From: Turritopsis dohrnii
Taxonomy: Eukaryota; Cnidaria; Hydrozoa; Anthoathecata; Oceaniidae
Reading direction: 5' to 3'
DNA: 64,000 nucleotides
Assembly: GCA_027922465.2 (NCBI GenBank)
Contig: BQMF02000019.1
Location: 1,240,001-1,304,000 of the forward strand
Shown: in pieces, positions 19,996 through 31,578 of the stretch
How positions within the stretch are numbered: the stretch's first letter is position 1
Layout of the letters: every line of letters begins with the position of its first letter
Translations under genes and position numbers: made by a program
The notes under the pieces: model-generated
What the model was told of the DNA's origin: nothing
Databases searched by the model: none
Seen by the model: the letters and a program-made list of their open reading frames with translations, nothing else

Positions 19996-21718
19996 GTTGC
20001 CTTTTGTGATCAAATTGGAATGTTTAACAACAAAAAATGTAGACAAGATATATCCATCGATATATATTGAAAAATATTCTCTGATTTGGAATTCAATATC
20101 AGTAAACTCTGTTGTAGTATTTACATTTATACGTGTGCCTGGGTTAAACTTCGAGAGAAATAACTGAAGGTAAAATAGCTAAAATATATATAATACAGCC
20201 CACAAATTCTTTAATTGGATAAGATAATTAAAAACAAGAAGCCTCATTTGTGTGCGGCAAGTTATTATGCGCATGTGCGAACATTTTCTCTGAAAAAGCC
20301 GTTAAAGATGGCGGAGTGGACTGGAAGAGAGATTGCTTTTATTTGTATTTCTGGATGATTATGTAATAAAAAGCATATTTAATACGGTTAGAGACTGCTG
20401 ACCGAATGTCATTGCAGACACAAGTCATTACTTTCACTTTTAAAATCATTTTTTTAAATTCTACTCACGTGGGGAAGAGTACAGGATCAGCAAAGCGAGC
20501 ACTGTACAAACTGCATTTCCCAGAGGGTATACTGACTAATTGCTGAAATATATCACAAAAAAAATTTTTCAGAGGGTTTGTTGAATATGTATTGGTAGTA
20601 TTAAGGTATATGAAGTAGATGGTGCATAATTTGATATGGTGTCAGTTTTTTATGGGTATTTGTTTTGGTTCAAAGATGGCTCTCAGATCAAGCACCAAAA
20701 ACCTTCATTCAGGAACACTTAACTTCAAGAAAGACTGTGAATGTGAAATTGTTTTCACTACTAATAAGCTATATACAAAAAATAATGTATTTTGAACCTT
20801 TGCATTTCCTTTCCTTTGGTGTCATTAACTGGGAGAAACCCAGTTCTTGAATCCGGCAGATGTAATACGAGTTTTTAAAATTTCCTGATCATTTGAGGAG
20901 CACTGACGTTTCACTTGTTTCATGATATCTGTTTTTAAGCAGTCCCATCTCGATTAGTATATTGAAAGCTTTCGAATAATTTAATTTCTAAAGTGGTAAA
21001 TCGAGTAAATGTAAACAGATTTATTCTGAACAAGGAAGCTTCGAAAGTCAATGAGTTTTTCTGAAAGACTGTTTATTCATTCCCTTATTTATGTACCTTA
21101 TGATGAAGTCAGCTTTTATAGATATACATTGGGTTACTATTTTTTCAAAGAACTTTCAGAAATTTGTTTTACTCTCTAACAAATGTTGATTCTGGAGACA
21201 TTGATGAATAAAAAACTTGTGATTTATGCATTTCCACTTTAGCAGAATAATGTTTTAACGCTTCATTGTTTTCTAGCAGGTAATGCAATAAATATATAAA
21301 CAATATTCAGTATGAAAATGGAGAAGGTTATTGAAGTAAAATATTCAATTCACAAGGAGTGCATAAGAAAAAGGAAATTGATGCTTGTGAACAAAGATAA
21401 TTCATAAAGTATTGGCAGAAATTTTTGACTATTATCGAGGACGAAACCTTTGAAGAAGTATATAATCATTTCTAAAGGGACATTGTTCATGTAGAGAATG
21501 TTGAGGAGGAAACCGTTCTTGAAATTTCCTGCTTGATGACGTGTAGCACTACATTCTGAGGAATTGCTTTTTCGTACATTCAAATTCATTGTTAACTTTT
21601 TGCTATGTTTTCAATTAATTTTAGGTTTTTTCACATCCAAATTTGAACTTCACTCTAAAGCATTAACCATTTGTTTAACATTACTATCAGTGACAATATA
21701 AGTAAAGTTTGCATTGCA
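19996..21718. other. No gene recognised
   Basis: AT-rich sequence. No supported ORF, repeat or RNA gene was seen. Confidence 0.4.
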
Positions 21719-21723
21719 GGATG

Positions 21724-21888
21724 CAGAGGCGTAGTTAGGGTCAGTCAAAAAAACCTGGAGGAGTTCAACATTATGATATTTCTTTTCAGTCTTAAGTGGC
21801 GATTAAGTGACTTGCACGCTTTCCTTTTCTACCCTAAATGTCTTAACTCTCCTCCACAAATTTTGACTGACCTCTGGCTACGCCTCTG
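21724..21888. mobile_element. 165-bp TIR MITE
   Basis: The ends are CAGAGGCGTAG and its reverse complement CTACGCCTCTG. The similarity continues inward imperfectly through ggtcagtcaaaa and ggaggag. GGATG flanks both sides (21719-21723 and 21889-21893) as a probable 5-bp target duplication. A CAGAGGCG start is seen in hAT-type MITEs, but hAT duplications are 8 bp, so the superfamily is left open. Confidence 0.75.
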
Positions 21889-21893
21889 GGATG

Positions 21894-22569
21894 GACATTT
21901 TGTTTCTGTCTTTCCATATTTTTTGTCACACAGCAAAGGCACATGTGTGTGTTTACATTTCATAGCTGAATAGGTTGTAAATTCAATGTAAAACACAAAG
22001 GGTGTTTGCACAGTTCTGTGGGTTTTCAGCAGATAGTGTGGGGTTCATGTTATCAGCAATGACAAAGGGAAGGAGTGTTTTCATGTGTTCAGAAGATTTC
22101 AGATTTTGACCAAACATTTTTTTTTATCTTCCCCTTTTGTGGATTTTTTCTGAGGTCTGCCTTTTGCTTATGTTTTCACAGAATTGCAGATAACATATTT
22201 GGGAGTTTCCAGACCACTCAGTAAAGGTGTGATCCTCTCTGTGTGTTCACGAAAGTTTCTATATTCCTCCATTTTGAATAGCAATCCAAGCATGTGTTTT
22301 TGGGGTAGATGCCTGCTCTATCCTGACACCAGTCAACTCAGATTGCTATCTTTTATTCTGTAAAGTAAAAGTATAATTTTAAAAAGGATTTTTTCAAGCT
22401 ATTTCCACACGATCTACTAAATTTCTCAAATGTACTTCATAGGGGTGGCCATATTGAGGTGATTGACGATATTTCCGATAACATCCTTAAAAAAAACTGA
22501 CACCAACGTGGAATTTTTAGGACAACTAGATAAAAGATAGATGTTTCGAATTAAATTGTAACTAACACT
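21894..22569. other. No gene recognised
   Basis: AT-rich sequence with T-rich tracts. Nothing could be supported. Confidence 0.4.
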
Positions 22570-22957
22570 TTCCACACTTTATAAGTGTCTCGTTACAAAA
22601 TCTGAAAATGATGAAGGAAAGCATTATATTGGTTTGACGGGTGGAAAGTTTAAAGACCGCTGGGTGGGACACAACTATTCATTCAGACACGAAAAAGCAG
22701 CGAAATCCACTGAACTTTCCAAATACGTATGGGAATTAAAAAACAATGGAATTGAACCAAGACTTTCGTGGGAGATCGTGGATCGAGCCATACCTTATAA
22801 AAATGGTAGTAAAACTTGTAACCTCTGTTTGACGGAAAAATACCACATCATCACGTCAAAACTACCATTATTGAATAAAAGAACAGAACTGATCTCTAAG
22901 TGCCGTCATGTAAACAAATTCATTTTGAGTAACTATAAATCAGTCCCACCGGACTAG
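22570..22957 (+). pseudogene. 5'-truncated PLE: GIY-YIG endonuclease end
   Basis: The frame gives GKHYIGLTGGKFKDRWVGHN, where YIG and the Arg after it fit the GIY-YIG nuclease core. It then runs through KSTELSKYVWELKNNGIEP and CNLCLTEKYHIITSK, with the catalytic-type Glu in the last block, and ends LLNKRTELISKCRHVNKF. This is the C-terminal end of a PLE protein. It differs clearly from the GIY-YIG of the PLE at 15.9 kb, so a second lineage is present. The RT domain is missing, as expected for a 5'-truncated retrotransposon. A 3' UTR with a hammerhead-like motif follows. Confidence 0.8.
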
Positions 22958-23041
22958 CTACTATTGATATTTTTAATACTTTTAATATTTTTAATAATTT
23001 CAACATTTTGTATATAAAGATTTTTTACAAGCAAATTTTAT

Positions 23042-23086
23042 GTATATCTGATGATCGCACTAAGCGTGAAACTGACAGTTGTATAC
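23042..23086 (+). ncRNA. Hammerhead ribozyme-like motif of second PLE
   Basis: GTATAT (stem I), CTGATGA core, stem II CGC/GCG with loop ACTAA, GAA core, stem III ACT/AGT with loop GAC, U at the cleavage position, then GTATAC. The two stem I strands pair over 6 bp with one G-U wobble. A U lies on each side of stem II next to the core and would be unpaired. It lies about 85 nt after the GIY-YIG stop, the usual place in a PLE. Confidence 0.6.
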
Positions 23087-23089
23087 TGG

Positions 23090-23939
23090 CTTTTTAACAA
23101 ATTTTAATAAATAAATAACTGAATTAAGACGAATCACTATTATATATATGGTTGCACTATTATATATATGGTCGTGGAATATCTGGTGTATATACTCGAA
23201 ACAATGGAACTGCTGAACCAAGACAGGAGTAAAAAATGTGACGTGTCTGGCATTTCCAGCATATATGTGGTTAGAAACTTATACTATCAGGAAATATTCA
23301 AAATATTTTTCATCATTCATTTGAAGGGAACATGTGACGGATTCAAGAATCAAAAATGTAAATTGAATTTTGTTGATTGACATTTAAAGTTGGGCTTAAG
23401 TTACCTGAGCATTTTGGCAAAGTTTAGAAGATGCCTGTTATGTATTTCTTGTTGGTTTACTTCTTGTGCTTCTTTATGCTTTTGAAAAAGCTGGGTTTTT
23501 TAAAATTGGTCATCTTTTTTCATGCTTTTTTGCCACTATGACTGTCAGAAATTTTTTGAGTCTGTACTTATGTACAAAAAAATAGGAAATGATTGATTCA
23601 TGAAGCATTTTGTTTTCCTTCTCTTTTCTATCTTCATCCCACATTGACAAAATCAAATACTTGAATACACATTATCAGACTATCAAATTCGACTTTGTTT
23701 TGATTTTTTATATTGTGACATTACTTAGTATTATGTTATTCACAACTGAAAATTAGTAATGGGCCAATTTCTGATAATATTCATCAAATTACCACATCAA
23801 AACGAGGCAAGGGAGTACAGTTTGGTATTTGGACATTTGAAGTAATAAGGTCTTGAATCGCAATATAACTAAAATGTACATTACATTGATAGGATACATT
23901 TCAAGAAAACTAACAAAAATTACATTATTCTTTCAATGG
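23090..23939. other. No gene; short AT microrepeat
   Basis: A duplicated block (actattatatatatggt) lies near 23138-23172. No other feature was supported. Confidence 0.4.
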
Positions 23940-24323
23940 TGCTATTTCCTTTCCGCACCCCCATTCTCTGTCCAGGATGTTTTAGGGTCTGAGTTAAGGG
24001 TTAGGGTTAGGGTTATTTTTTATCTTCATGATGAAGAGCCAACAGTAAAAAATATGGCAGATACCTTAGACCGACTTTTTTTGCGTTGCCTTATTTTAGC
24101 GATTTTTAGCGAATGAACATATTTTCGCTAAATTAAAGTTGCGGAAAATTTAACTTTAGCAAAACTTTTATTTTACCTACTGGCAATTCTCCGTAATTAA
24201 GGGGTAATTCGCTAAAATTAGGTTGCGTTAAATCCATGTTCATCCATTTTCACAAAATTTTACTGACGCAAAAAAAGTCGGCCTAAGGTAGATAGATTAA
24301 GGGGGGTGCGAAAAGGAAATAGC
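23940..24323. repeat. Nested inverted-repeat structure (two MITE-like layers)
   Basis: The outer arms (gctatttcctttccgcaccc at 23941 and its complement at 24300-24323) enclose a separate inner inverted repeat, ccttagaccgactttttttg at 24063 and its near-perfect complement at 24269-24288. The inner unit is AT-rich with repeated ttcgctaaa words. The outer left arm is followed by a short ttaggg run (24001-24015). It is probably one MITE inserted into another. Confidence 0.55.
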
Positions 24324-24877
24324 GCCCCTTCAGTTATGGATATGCGTCTTCATGCATTCAACTCTATCGTCGGAATTTGTTGAAGGAATATCCGGCTTTC
24401 ACGCCTTCCATGTTTTCGCTGGCGAACGGGTGATTCCACGCACCCACTCCGCAAACCTTATATATTGATGAGAAAATTTTCCAAAAAAATGAAATTTTAA
24501 GAAAGTAATAAAAACCCCACTTTTCTAGACTAAAACTTATCGTAGAATTGGAATATGCTATTAGTTTTCCCTTAAAAGTTATATTTTTTGTGTTATGACC
24601 TGTTTAATTGAGCACAGTACCAATTTTTTTTTCAAATTTTTGACAGAATTTTCCAATACTAACACTTGACTTCCCTTTCTTTCCACGCGCGATTCTTGGG
24701 CGGCAATCGGCTTTTTCATGCATTTTCCGTTGGCTTTATGTACCATGCCACTACTTTGCTTGTTTTGTGCGGAATTTTAGCTGCAGAATGACTATTATTT
24801 TTCCTCAAGTTGAGTGAAAGTCTCATCAATACTTCTGAAGATTTCTGCAGCTATTATAGATATTTGTTGTCAAAAAA
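24324..24877. other. No gene recognised; 5' flank of transposase
   Basis: AT-rich flank of the Mutator-like element. No terminal inverted repeat could be matched to the 3' side. Confidence 0.35.
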
Positions 24878-26727
24878 ATGGATAAAACACAAAGAGAAAG
24901 AGAAAAAGGAAATACAGGGAGGTGTTCCAAACAAAGCAGCAAAAAAAGATATTCTAAGCTTAGAAAAGAAAATGGCATGGCAAAATGAAAGAAAAACAAG
25001 CCCCAGTACAGCTGATACCAACCACAGAAAATGATTCTCTGCCTGACCAAACTGAGATATTGAACAATCCTACTGCACATAATGTTAGTGCTTCTGAATG
25101 CAAGATAGTTGACATTCCAAATACTAATAGTAATGATGATGAGGGTAATGGTAATGCCGATACTGATGAACTTTCTGGTTTCGGCATTATCGATATGTCA
25201 ATCCTTAATACTGTATGCAGCCATATGGCTTGTCCAGATTGTTTTTCGACAAACACTTTAACATTAACTGATGTCAAAGAAAAGAAAAAGGGTCTAGCCA
25301 GATTGTTGTCACTAAAATGTTGTTGTGGCTATGTGTACCAGTTCTTTACGTCTAAAGAAATTGAACGGTCATCAAATGGTAAAAAAAATCGCGGTGGGAA
25401 TAAGCACATGGAAATAAATGTTCGATCCGTTTATGGTATGCGAGCAATTGGTGCAGGGCATAGTCAATTGGAGAAATTATGTGTGTTTCTAAATATGCCA
25501 GATCCTATGAACAAGTCTGCATATTCAAAACTTAGTGACGTGTTGAAATGTGCTGTTAAAACTGTCGCTGAACAAAGTATGTGTGATGCTGCCCGTGAAC
25601 TCCAGGAGAGGAGTACCGATGTTGCTGTTTCCATTGATGGAAGTTGGCAAAGGAGAGGCTTTTCGTCAACATTGGGTGTTGTGGCAGCAATTTCAGTGGA
25701 CAAAGGAAAAGTACTGGACTGTGCAATCATGTCAAAATCATGTAAAGGTTGCACACGGATGGAAAAAGTAAAAAAACTGATCCAGCGCAGTATAATTTAC
25801 GGAAGGCAAATCACAAATGCAATTTGAATTATAGTGGATCAACTCCCAACATGGAGAAAGTTGGTACAATCAAGTTGTATGAACAATCAATAAGGAAACA
25901 TGGGCTTTATTACACTTCACTCTACGGTGACGGGATAGCAAAAGTTATAACGCTGTTAAAGAATTTTATGGACTGTCTAAACCCGTCACCAAGTTTGAGT
26001 GTATTGGCCACTACCAGAAAAGGGTTGGGTGTCGTCTGCGTAGAATAAGGAAAGAGAAAAAGCTTGGGGGTAAAAATGGCTTGACAACATCCAAGATAGA
26101 CATGCTCCAAAACTACTTTGGTATAGCTGTACGGCAAAACGTTGGCTGCCTTGATGCAATGAGAAAAGCGTGCTTGGCGTCACTTTACCATCTATCTGGA
26201 TATCACAATTCATGCCCTAAAGATACTAACAGTTGGTGTCAATTCCAGAAAGACAAATTAAATGGAACTAACCTGTACAAAGAAAAACAAAATCTGTCAG
26301 TGGACATACAGAAGACAATTTGGCCCATTTATCTGGATTTATGCAAACCGGAAATGCTATCGAAATGTCTCCATGGCAAAACCCAAAACTGCAATGAGAG
26401 TTTTAATGGCATGATATGGAACAGAGTGCCAAAACATACACATGTTGGATTGTCTACCCTGTCATTAGGTGTGTATGATGCTATTGGTCATTTCAATTAT
26501 GGTTCAAAAGCAACACTGGATGTTTTGAAAGTTTTGAACGTAGAACCCGGCTGTTTCACAATGCATGGTTGATCTGTAATAAACCGAAAGCGAAAACATA
26601 ATGCAGCTTACAAAATCTTGGAAACCTCTAAGTAGAGCAGGAGAATAAGCAGAAAGAAGTGGAGTAAAGAACAGGACAAAAATATAGAGATTGAAGGACT
26701 CACTTACAAAGCTGGTGCATTTGATTA
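24878..26727 (+). pseudogene. Mutator-like transposase, nearly full length with frameshifts
   Basis: A Lys/Arg-rich start (MDKTQREREKGN, 24878) shifts frame near 24984 into the main frame. The main frame has a Cys pair region (MACPDCFSTNTL, LKCCCGYVY), then EINVRSVYGMRAIGAGHS, VAVSIDGSWQRRGFSS (Asp of a DDE-type centre) and IMSKSCKGC. A shift near 25800 leads to ANHKCNLNYSGSTPNMEKVG and YYTSLYGDG (second Asp). A further single-base shift near 25933 restores SKSYNAVKEF and FECIGHYQKRVG, then CLHGKTQNCNESFNGMIWN (candidate Glu in CNES). A basic tail ends near 26727. The catalytic-looking residues remain, so it is young but broken. The copy at 4469-5640 is its relative. Cut-and-paste transposition in the nucleus is the expected function. 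Confidence 0.78.
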
Positions 26728-28987
26728 AGAATTTTTTGATGAATTTTTTTGTCGGTTTTTCAATATTTTATAGCAGTGTATTAACCGGTCGGCTTATAAT
26801 TTTCCAACCGTGGATCCATTTATTCTCAAATTTGACACAGTATATCACAATAAAGTGTTCTATGATCTAAAACTCTAAAAATTTTCAAGTTTTCGGTCAA
26901 TCGCGTTTCCTGAAATCAGTCCAAATAATTTTATCAGCTTCGCATCAACGACTCTATTGAAATAAGCAAATACATAAGATTTTTTTAGTCTCAGTTCACA
27001 GAGATACCTGTTAAGGAGTACTGTGTCAAATTTCAAGTGTATTGAATGAACCATTATGAAATTATTAACCGACCCGCATCATATATATTTTAGGGAATTT
27101 ACTTGTCGCGACTTCGGCTGCCTTTATGAATTTTTGATTTTTTTACTGTTTTTCATCTAATCCCATCCATAACATCAATATGACTCAAAAATAATCAGTT
27201 TGATACATTTTTTTTAAAAAAAAGTGACAGCTTGGTATGAATCCACGTTAAGTTTTTTACAAGTTTATAATTTGTAATGTTTTGTTCAATTTTCTATATC
27301 TGTTTAGACATGAACCAACAAGCCAAAAGTGTTGGAGACCGTTTCTGTAAAAGTCTTTACCTCCATGACATTTTGGGCTATAATATATATGTAATTTCTG
27401 ACATTTTATGCGGGTTAAGTTATAACGTTTGCGAAAAATATATTGCGCTATATTTGGACCGCCATTTTCCCACAAGAAAATGTATCGCGTCTTAGAATTG
27501 AGGTTCTAACTCCATCTGTTATCCTTATGAAAATTTTAAAAGTGAAATGAGAACAAACACTTTCGTCAAAAGCTGTTTTGTTAGCATAAGGTCAGACTGG
27601 ATGAAAATCGTTCATATAGGCACTTTGTCTCGTTTAAGCGTGCGGGACGATTATTTGTTACAGTATGCAAGTGTTAGAAAATATATTTGTCACGTAACAA
27701 TAGAGAAAGTAATCAAATGACCTAAACAACTTTTATAAACACGTAAAGTAAAAAGTGGCCGAGGCCCTGGTTAGACAGGATGTACACAACTTAACTGTAA
27801 TGAAACATGTTTATGCTCAAACTCAAGAGAAATCTTTAACCAACGCAGTTGTTTCTTGTATTATTTCTTTATTTTATCTGCCCCATCAGCGACGAAAAAT
27901 GTAGTCCACGGTGATAAAGGCATGAAGACCAACTGCTCTCATTCGAGCTAATGGCATCAAACATTACATCTTGTTCTTTATCTTTCCTTAGAAATACGGA
28001 ATAATTGAAATTAAATGAGAATACAAGAAAATACTAGTACGTAGTACTTAGTACCTTTCCATATATATTCCAAGATATTAAAAGAGTTTATACAACATAT
28101 CACTTCAGAAACAGTTTGAAAAGACTACTATCCTTCACACGACATGAACAGCCTTTTGACATTACCACATGATTCGTTTCCCACAAATGCATTTTTTTAA
28201 ATCCATGTTTGTTGTACTTATCAGCAAGAACTTGAGTAACTTGATCATTGGTCACACAGTAACCTTCATTGGTTAAGCAGTTGCTTTCATCACATGTTGT
28301 GATGTAATGTTCTCGGGGCCAATAGCTAAAGAAACAAGTACTTTCTCAGTCTTTTTCATACCATATATGTTTTGAAATACTTGTGTTTATGAACTTTATA
28401 AATATATTTCTAATGATTTCTTTTTCAGTAAAACTGAAACCTATTGTTGCTTGCTTTTTTAATTGTATTTGCAAAACGCAGAACAAAAAGTAAAACCTCT
28501 CAATTAGACGTTTCACCTTACATTTATTAAAATTTAAAACTTTTCTATTCTTAAAATGTTTATGATACACGATATTGTAATTATTGAACGGTCAGAAGTA
28601 CTTATGGTTTTCCTTTGCCTATTCCTTTCATACAGCTTTTTAAAGGATTCAGTGTAGCTCCGCGATCAAACTGTACATTAGAGTTTCTTAATGGTCAGAC
28701 GTATGCTCAATTTCATACGCTATTTTAGGAGAAGAGCCAATGTAATATATTTGGAACTTGAAATATAAACAATTATTATTATTATTGTTTTTATCTATTA
28801 TTATGGTTTTCAGCAATACGAAGTGAAACACTTACTTATCAGGAAGTGTTAGTTGATGAGAACATTGCTTGCACGTATAAAAAGCTCGTTCATATGTATC
28901 ATTCTTAGCTCTGCAATTTAGATTATCTAATTGACTACCAGTTGGATAAGCTTTCATATTCATTATAGTAAATCAGCCAAAAATCAA
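26728..28987. other. No gene recognised
   Basis: AT-rich. A small inverted repeat (caaatttgacacagta near 26828 and its complement near 27020) may belong to the 3' part of the transposon. Otherwise nothing was supported. Confidence 0.35.
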
Positions 28988-29119
28988 TTTAAATAAATTT
29001 AAAAACACAGATATATTTCATAAAATCTAGCACATTATTCATTTGACAATGTAACTCAGTTACGAAAAGCTTCGTGCTAGATTTTATGAAATATATCTGT
29101 GTTTTTAAATTTATTTAAA
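28988..29119. repeat. Perfect 46-bp inverted repeat with hammerhead-like loop
   Basis: The arms 28988-29033 and 29074-29119 are perfect reverse complements over 46 bp, separated by 40 nt. The loop contains TTGACAAT, a 5-bp stem (GTAAC/GTTAC), GAA, AAGCTT and C, immediately followed by the right arm GTGCTAG. This is the same order as the PLE hammerhead at 15821, with a decayed core (TTGACAA for CTGATGA). It may be an inverted product of a PLE or retrozyme-like RNA. Confidence 0.7.
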
Positions 29120-29425
29120 CTTTCATATTCACTTCGCAAAAGATAGATTGCTGCAGAACCAGCAATGAAATGGTGAATAAGGCTTTCTGAAAAAAAACAA
29201 CAAAAAAACGATGTGATGCGATAATTATTAATGGGAAAATGAGAAAACTTCGTAATTATTTTGTATTGTTTTTAGAAATTGAAATTAAAAGTTCCTAAAC
29301 AAATATAAAGAAACGAAGTCGCTGACAAAATTTATAATTAATGAATATAATTTACCATGATTGCTGAGATTTACCAAGCTTCAATTTACGTATAGTCAGA
29401 TTTTAACAAAATTGTAATGTGAAAA
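29120..29425. other. No gene recognised
   Basis: AT-rich spacer between the hairpin and the foldback element. Confidence 0.4.
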
Positions 29426-30716
29426 GTATGAAGTTATATCGGTGTCAAAATCAACAAGTCGATCTCGCGACCCAATGACTCGATACTTCAATCGACAAGG
29501 CAATCAACGAGTCAATCTCGCAACCGACGACTCGACGTTTCAATCAACAAGGCAATCAGCGGGTCGATCTCGCAACTCGACTTGGCGTTTTGATTGAAGT
29601 GTCAATCAATTGACCAAATCGATCAAAGTTTATCGATTCGACTCGAATGATCGACTTTAAAACCCAACTATTAAATGCTGATTTCTTTTTGGTGGTAACG
29701 TCATAACAGTTTTATAGGATATGGGGAAAATTAAAAAACAAATAAATGCACATTTGGGACTGTGTTTATACTACAGGAAAAGGAAAGAGGGTCACAATAT
29801 GGTAAGAAAATGTAGTGGTATGTGTACTGCAACATCAGTAAACTTCGATAATACAATGGTCAACGTTTATAAAGTACATGCACAAGAGATCATGTCTTAG
29901 CCACCCTTTCTATGGTATGGATTTAATAGATACAAGAAAAATATATACTTTTCAGAAACAAAGGCTGGTTGGCTTTCAATGATGTGGACAAATTAATTCA
30001 CTTTAGAGCAGAACATAATAAAAAATGTTTTTCAGAAACGGTTTTGCAGGGAGACTTTTTCCAACAGGCCTGAAAAATTTGTTGGGAAAAAAGCGAAAAA
30101 AAGGTTTCACAGGTTGACGTCAAAAGATTATAGCCAAAGAATTTCTGCTGAGGCCTCTTTCAGATACTTTATAGCATTCTATATGATGTCCCCCATTTTT
30201 ATTTTAACATCATGTTATTTGAATGGAATACATAAGGGCTAGTTTAGATTTAGAAAGTATATTCTAAGAAACTTTTCAAAGAAAAAAACATTTATAATGA
30301 AAACCATACTTTACACACGTGCCTTATAAAATTTTTGAGAATAACAATTAATTAAATTACAAGTGAGTGTGAACTCTGAAACACGATCAACGATCCAACT
30401 TTCAACTTGAGGTTGCAACCTCAGAGTCGATGATCAAACCGATGATCGACCGTCAACATGAACATTTAGAGAATCCGCTTCATCGTTTTACCATCTGAGT
30501 TCACTTTGTTGATTATCAAATCGATACTTGTTCATTGCTTGGTCGATTGAAAAGTGAAGATGTCGGTAAAAAGATCGACTCGTTGATTGCTTTGTCGATT
30601 GAAACATTGTGTCGTTGGTTGCAAGATCGACTTGTTGGTTGCCTTGTTGATTCAAACATCGAGTCGTCGGGTCGCGAGTTCAGCTCGTTGATTTTGACAC
30701 CCATATAACTTCATAC
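29426..30716. mobile_element. Foldback-like element with long TIRs built of tandem repeats
   Basis: Both ends start gtatgaagttatat and continue ggtgtcaaaatcaac when read inward. The arms extend roughly 250-300 bp and consist of ~52-bp tandem units rich in tcga, with recurring words atctcgcaacc, actcgac, caatcaacaaggcaatca. The middle is AT-rich and non-coding. Long arms of tandem subrepeats are typical of Foldback-type DNA elements. No clear target-site duplication was found. Confidence 0.65.
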
Positions 30717-31578
30717 AGAGGTCTGGCGAAAAGAAATGAAGTTACCAACAAGTATGTGCATTGTATAATCACATAAAAAAAAGAGAAAGTAGACATTAAC
30801 AATTTTGTTGGAGCTCCCGAGTTTCACACAAAACACGCCAGAAGTCCAAGTTGTTTACTCAATGTAATTAAACACAGGCTACAAGAAATACAAAGATTAA
30901 ATTATACACAAACATAACCAAATTAAACCCAAACATAAATTCTACATAAAATATACTTACTAAATCACTGTAGAAAAATCACTCCCACGGCAACCACCAA
31001 CAGATAATAACGCAACACTAACACACAACCACATACGCTCTTATATACAAAGGAGAAACGAAGAAAGCTAAATACTCAAGAGAGAAACAAATAAACGATA
31101 ATGCGTGACTAAACGATAACTGCAAAAGAAAGTTAATAGATCAAAGAAACGAATAACGACTATAAATGCACGCACGAGTGAATGACAAACCAACATTGAC
31201 ACAATTAACAGGTAAAAAACATAATTAACTAACATGCAATAACACAATAACACAGCGAAGGAGCACAAATGTCACGTGCATGTGCTGCCTACACGCGGCA
31301 GTAACAAATTTATTTAAAATCTTCTCCCGGTTTTAGATCCTACCGTTATGCAGCATATCGGCAGTTTTGTTGGTTTATTCACACACGCTTAAGGAAAGGA
31401 GTGAGGACAGTGATACCATCATGCGTTGTCTCACGAATTCGTGAAGAGTTTCCGAGTGATAATGGCATGTATACTGGTTATTGTGATGACGTTGAAGTCT
31501 CAGAAATGGCTTTTATGTGGAGTAACACGTAATAATAAAAAGTTGAACAAAATAATGAAATGTTAAAAAAATAATTAT
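30717..31578. other. No gene recognised
   Basis: AT-rich, A-rich on the plus strand. No ORF or repeat was supported. Confidence 0.4.

Noticed and set aside
24001..24015. TTAGGG repeats, as in animal telomeres
   Set aside because: Only about two and a half units, inside a MITE-like structure; not evidence for a telomere or an interstitial telomeric array.
24001..26000. Terminal inverted repeats for the Mutator-like element
   Set aside because: I compared candidate end words on both sides (for example around 22490 and 27220) and found no convincing pair.
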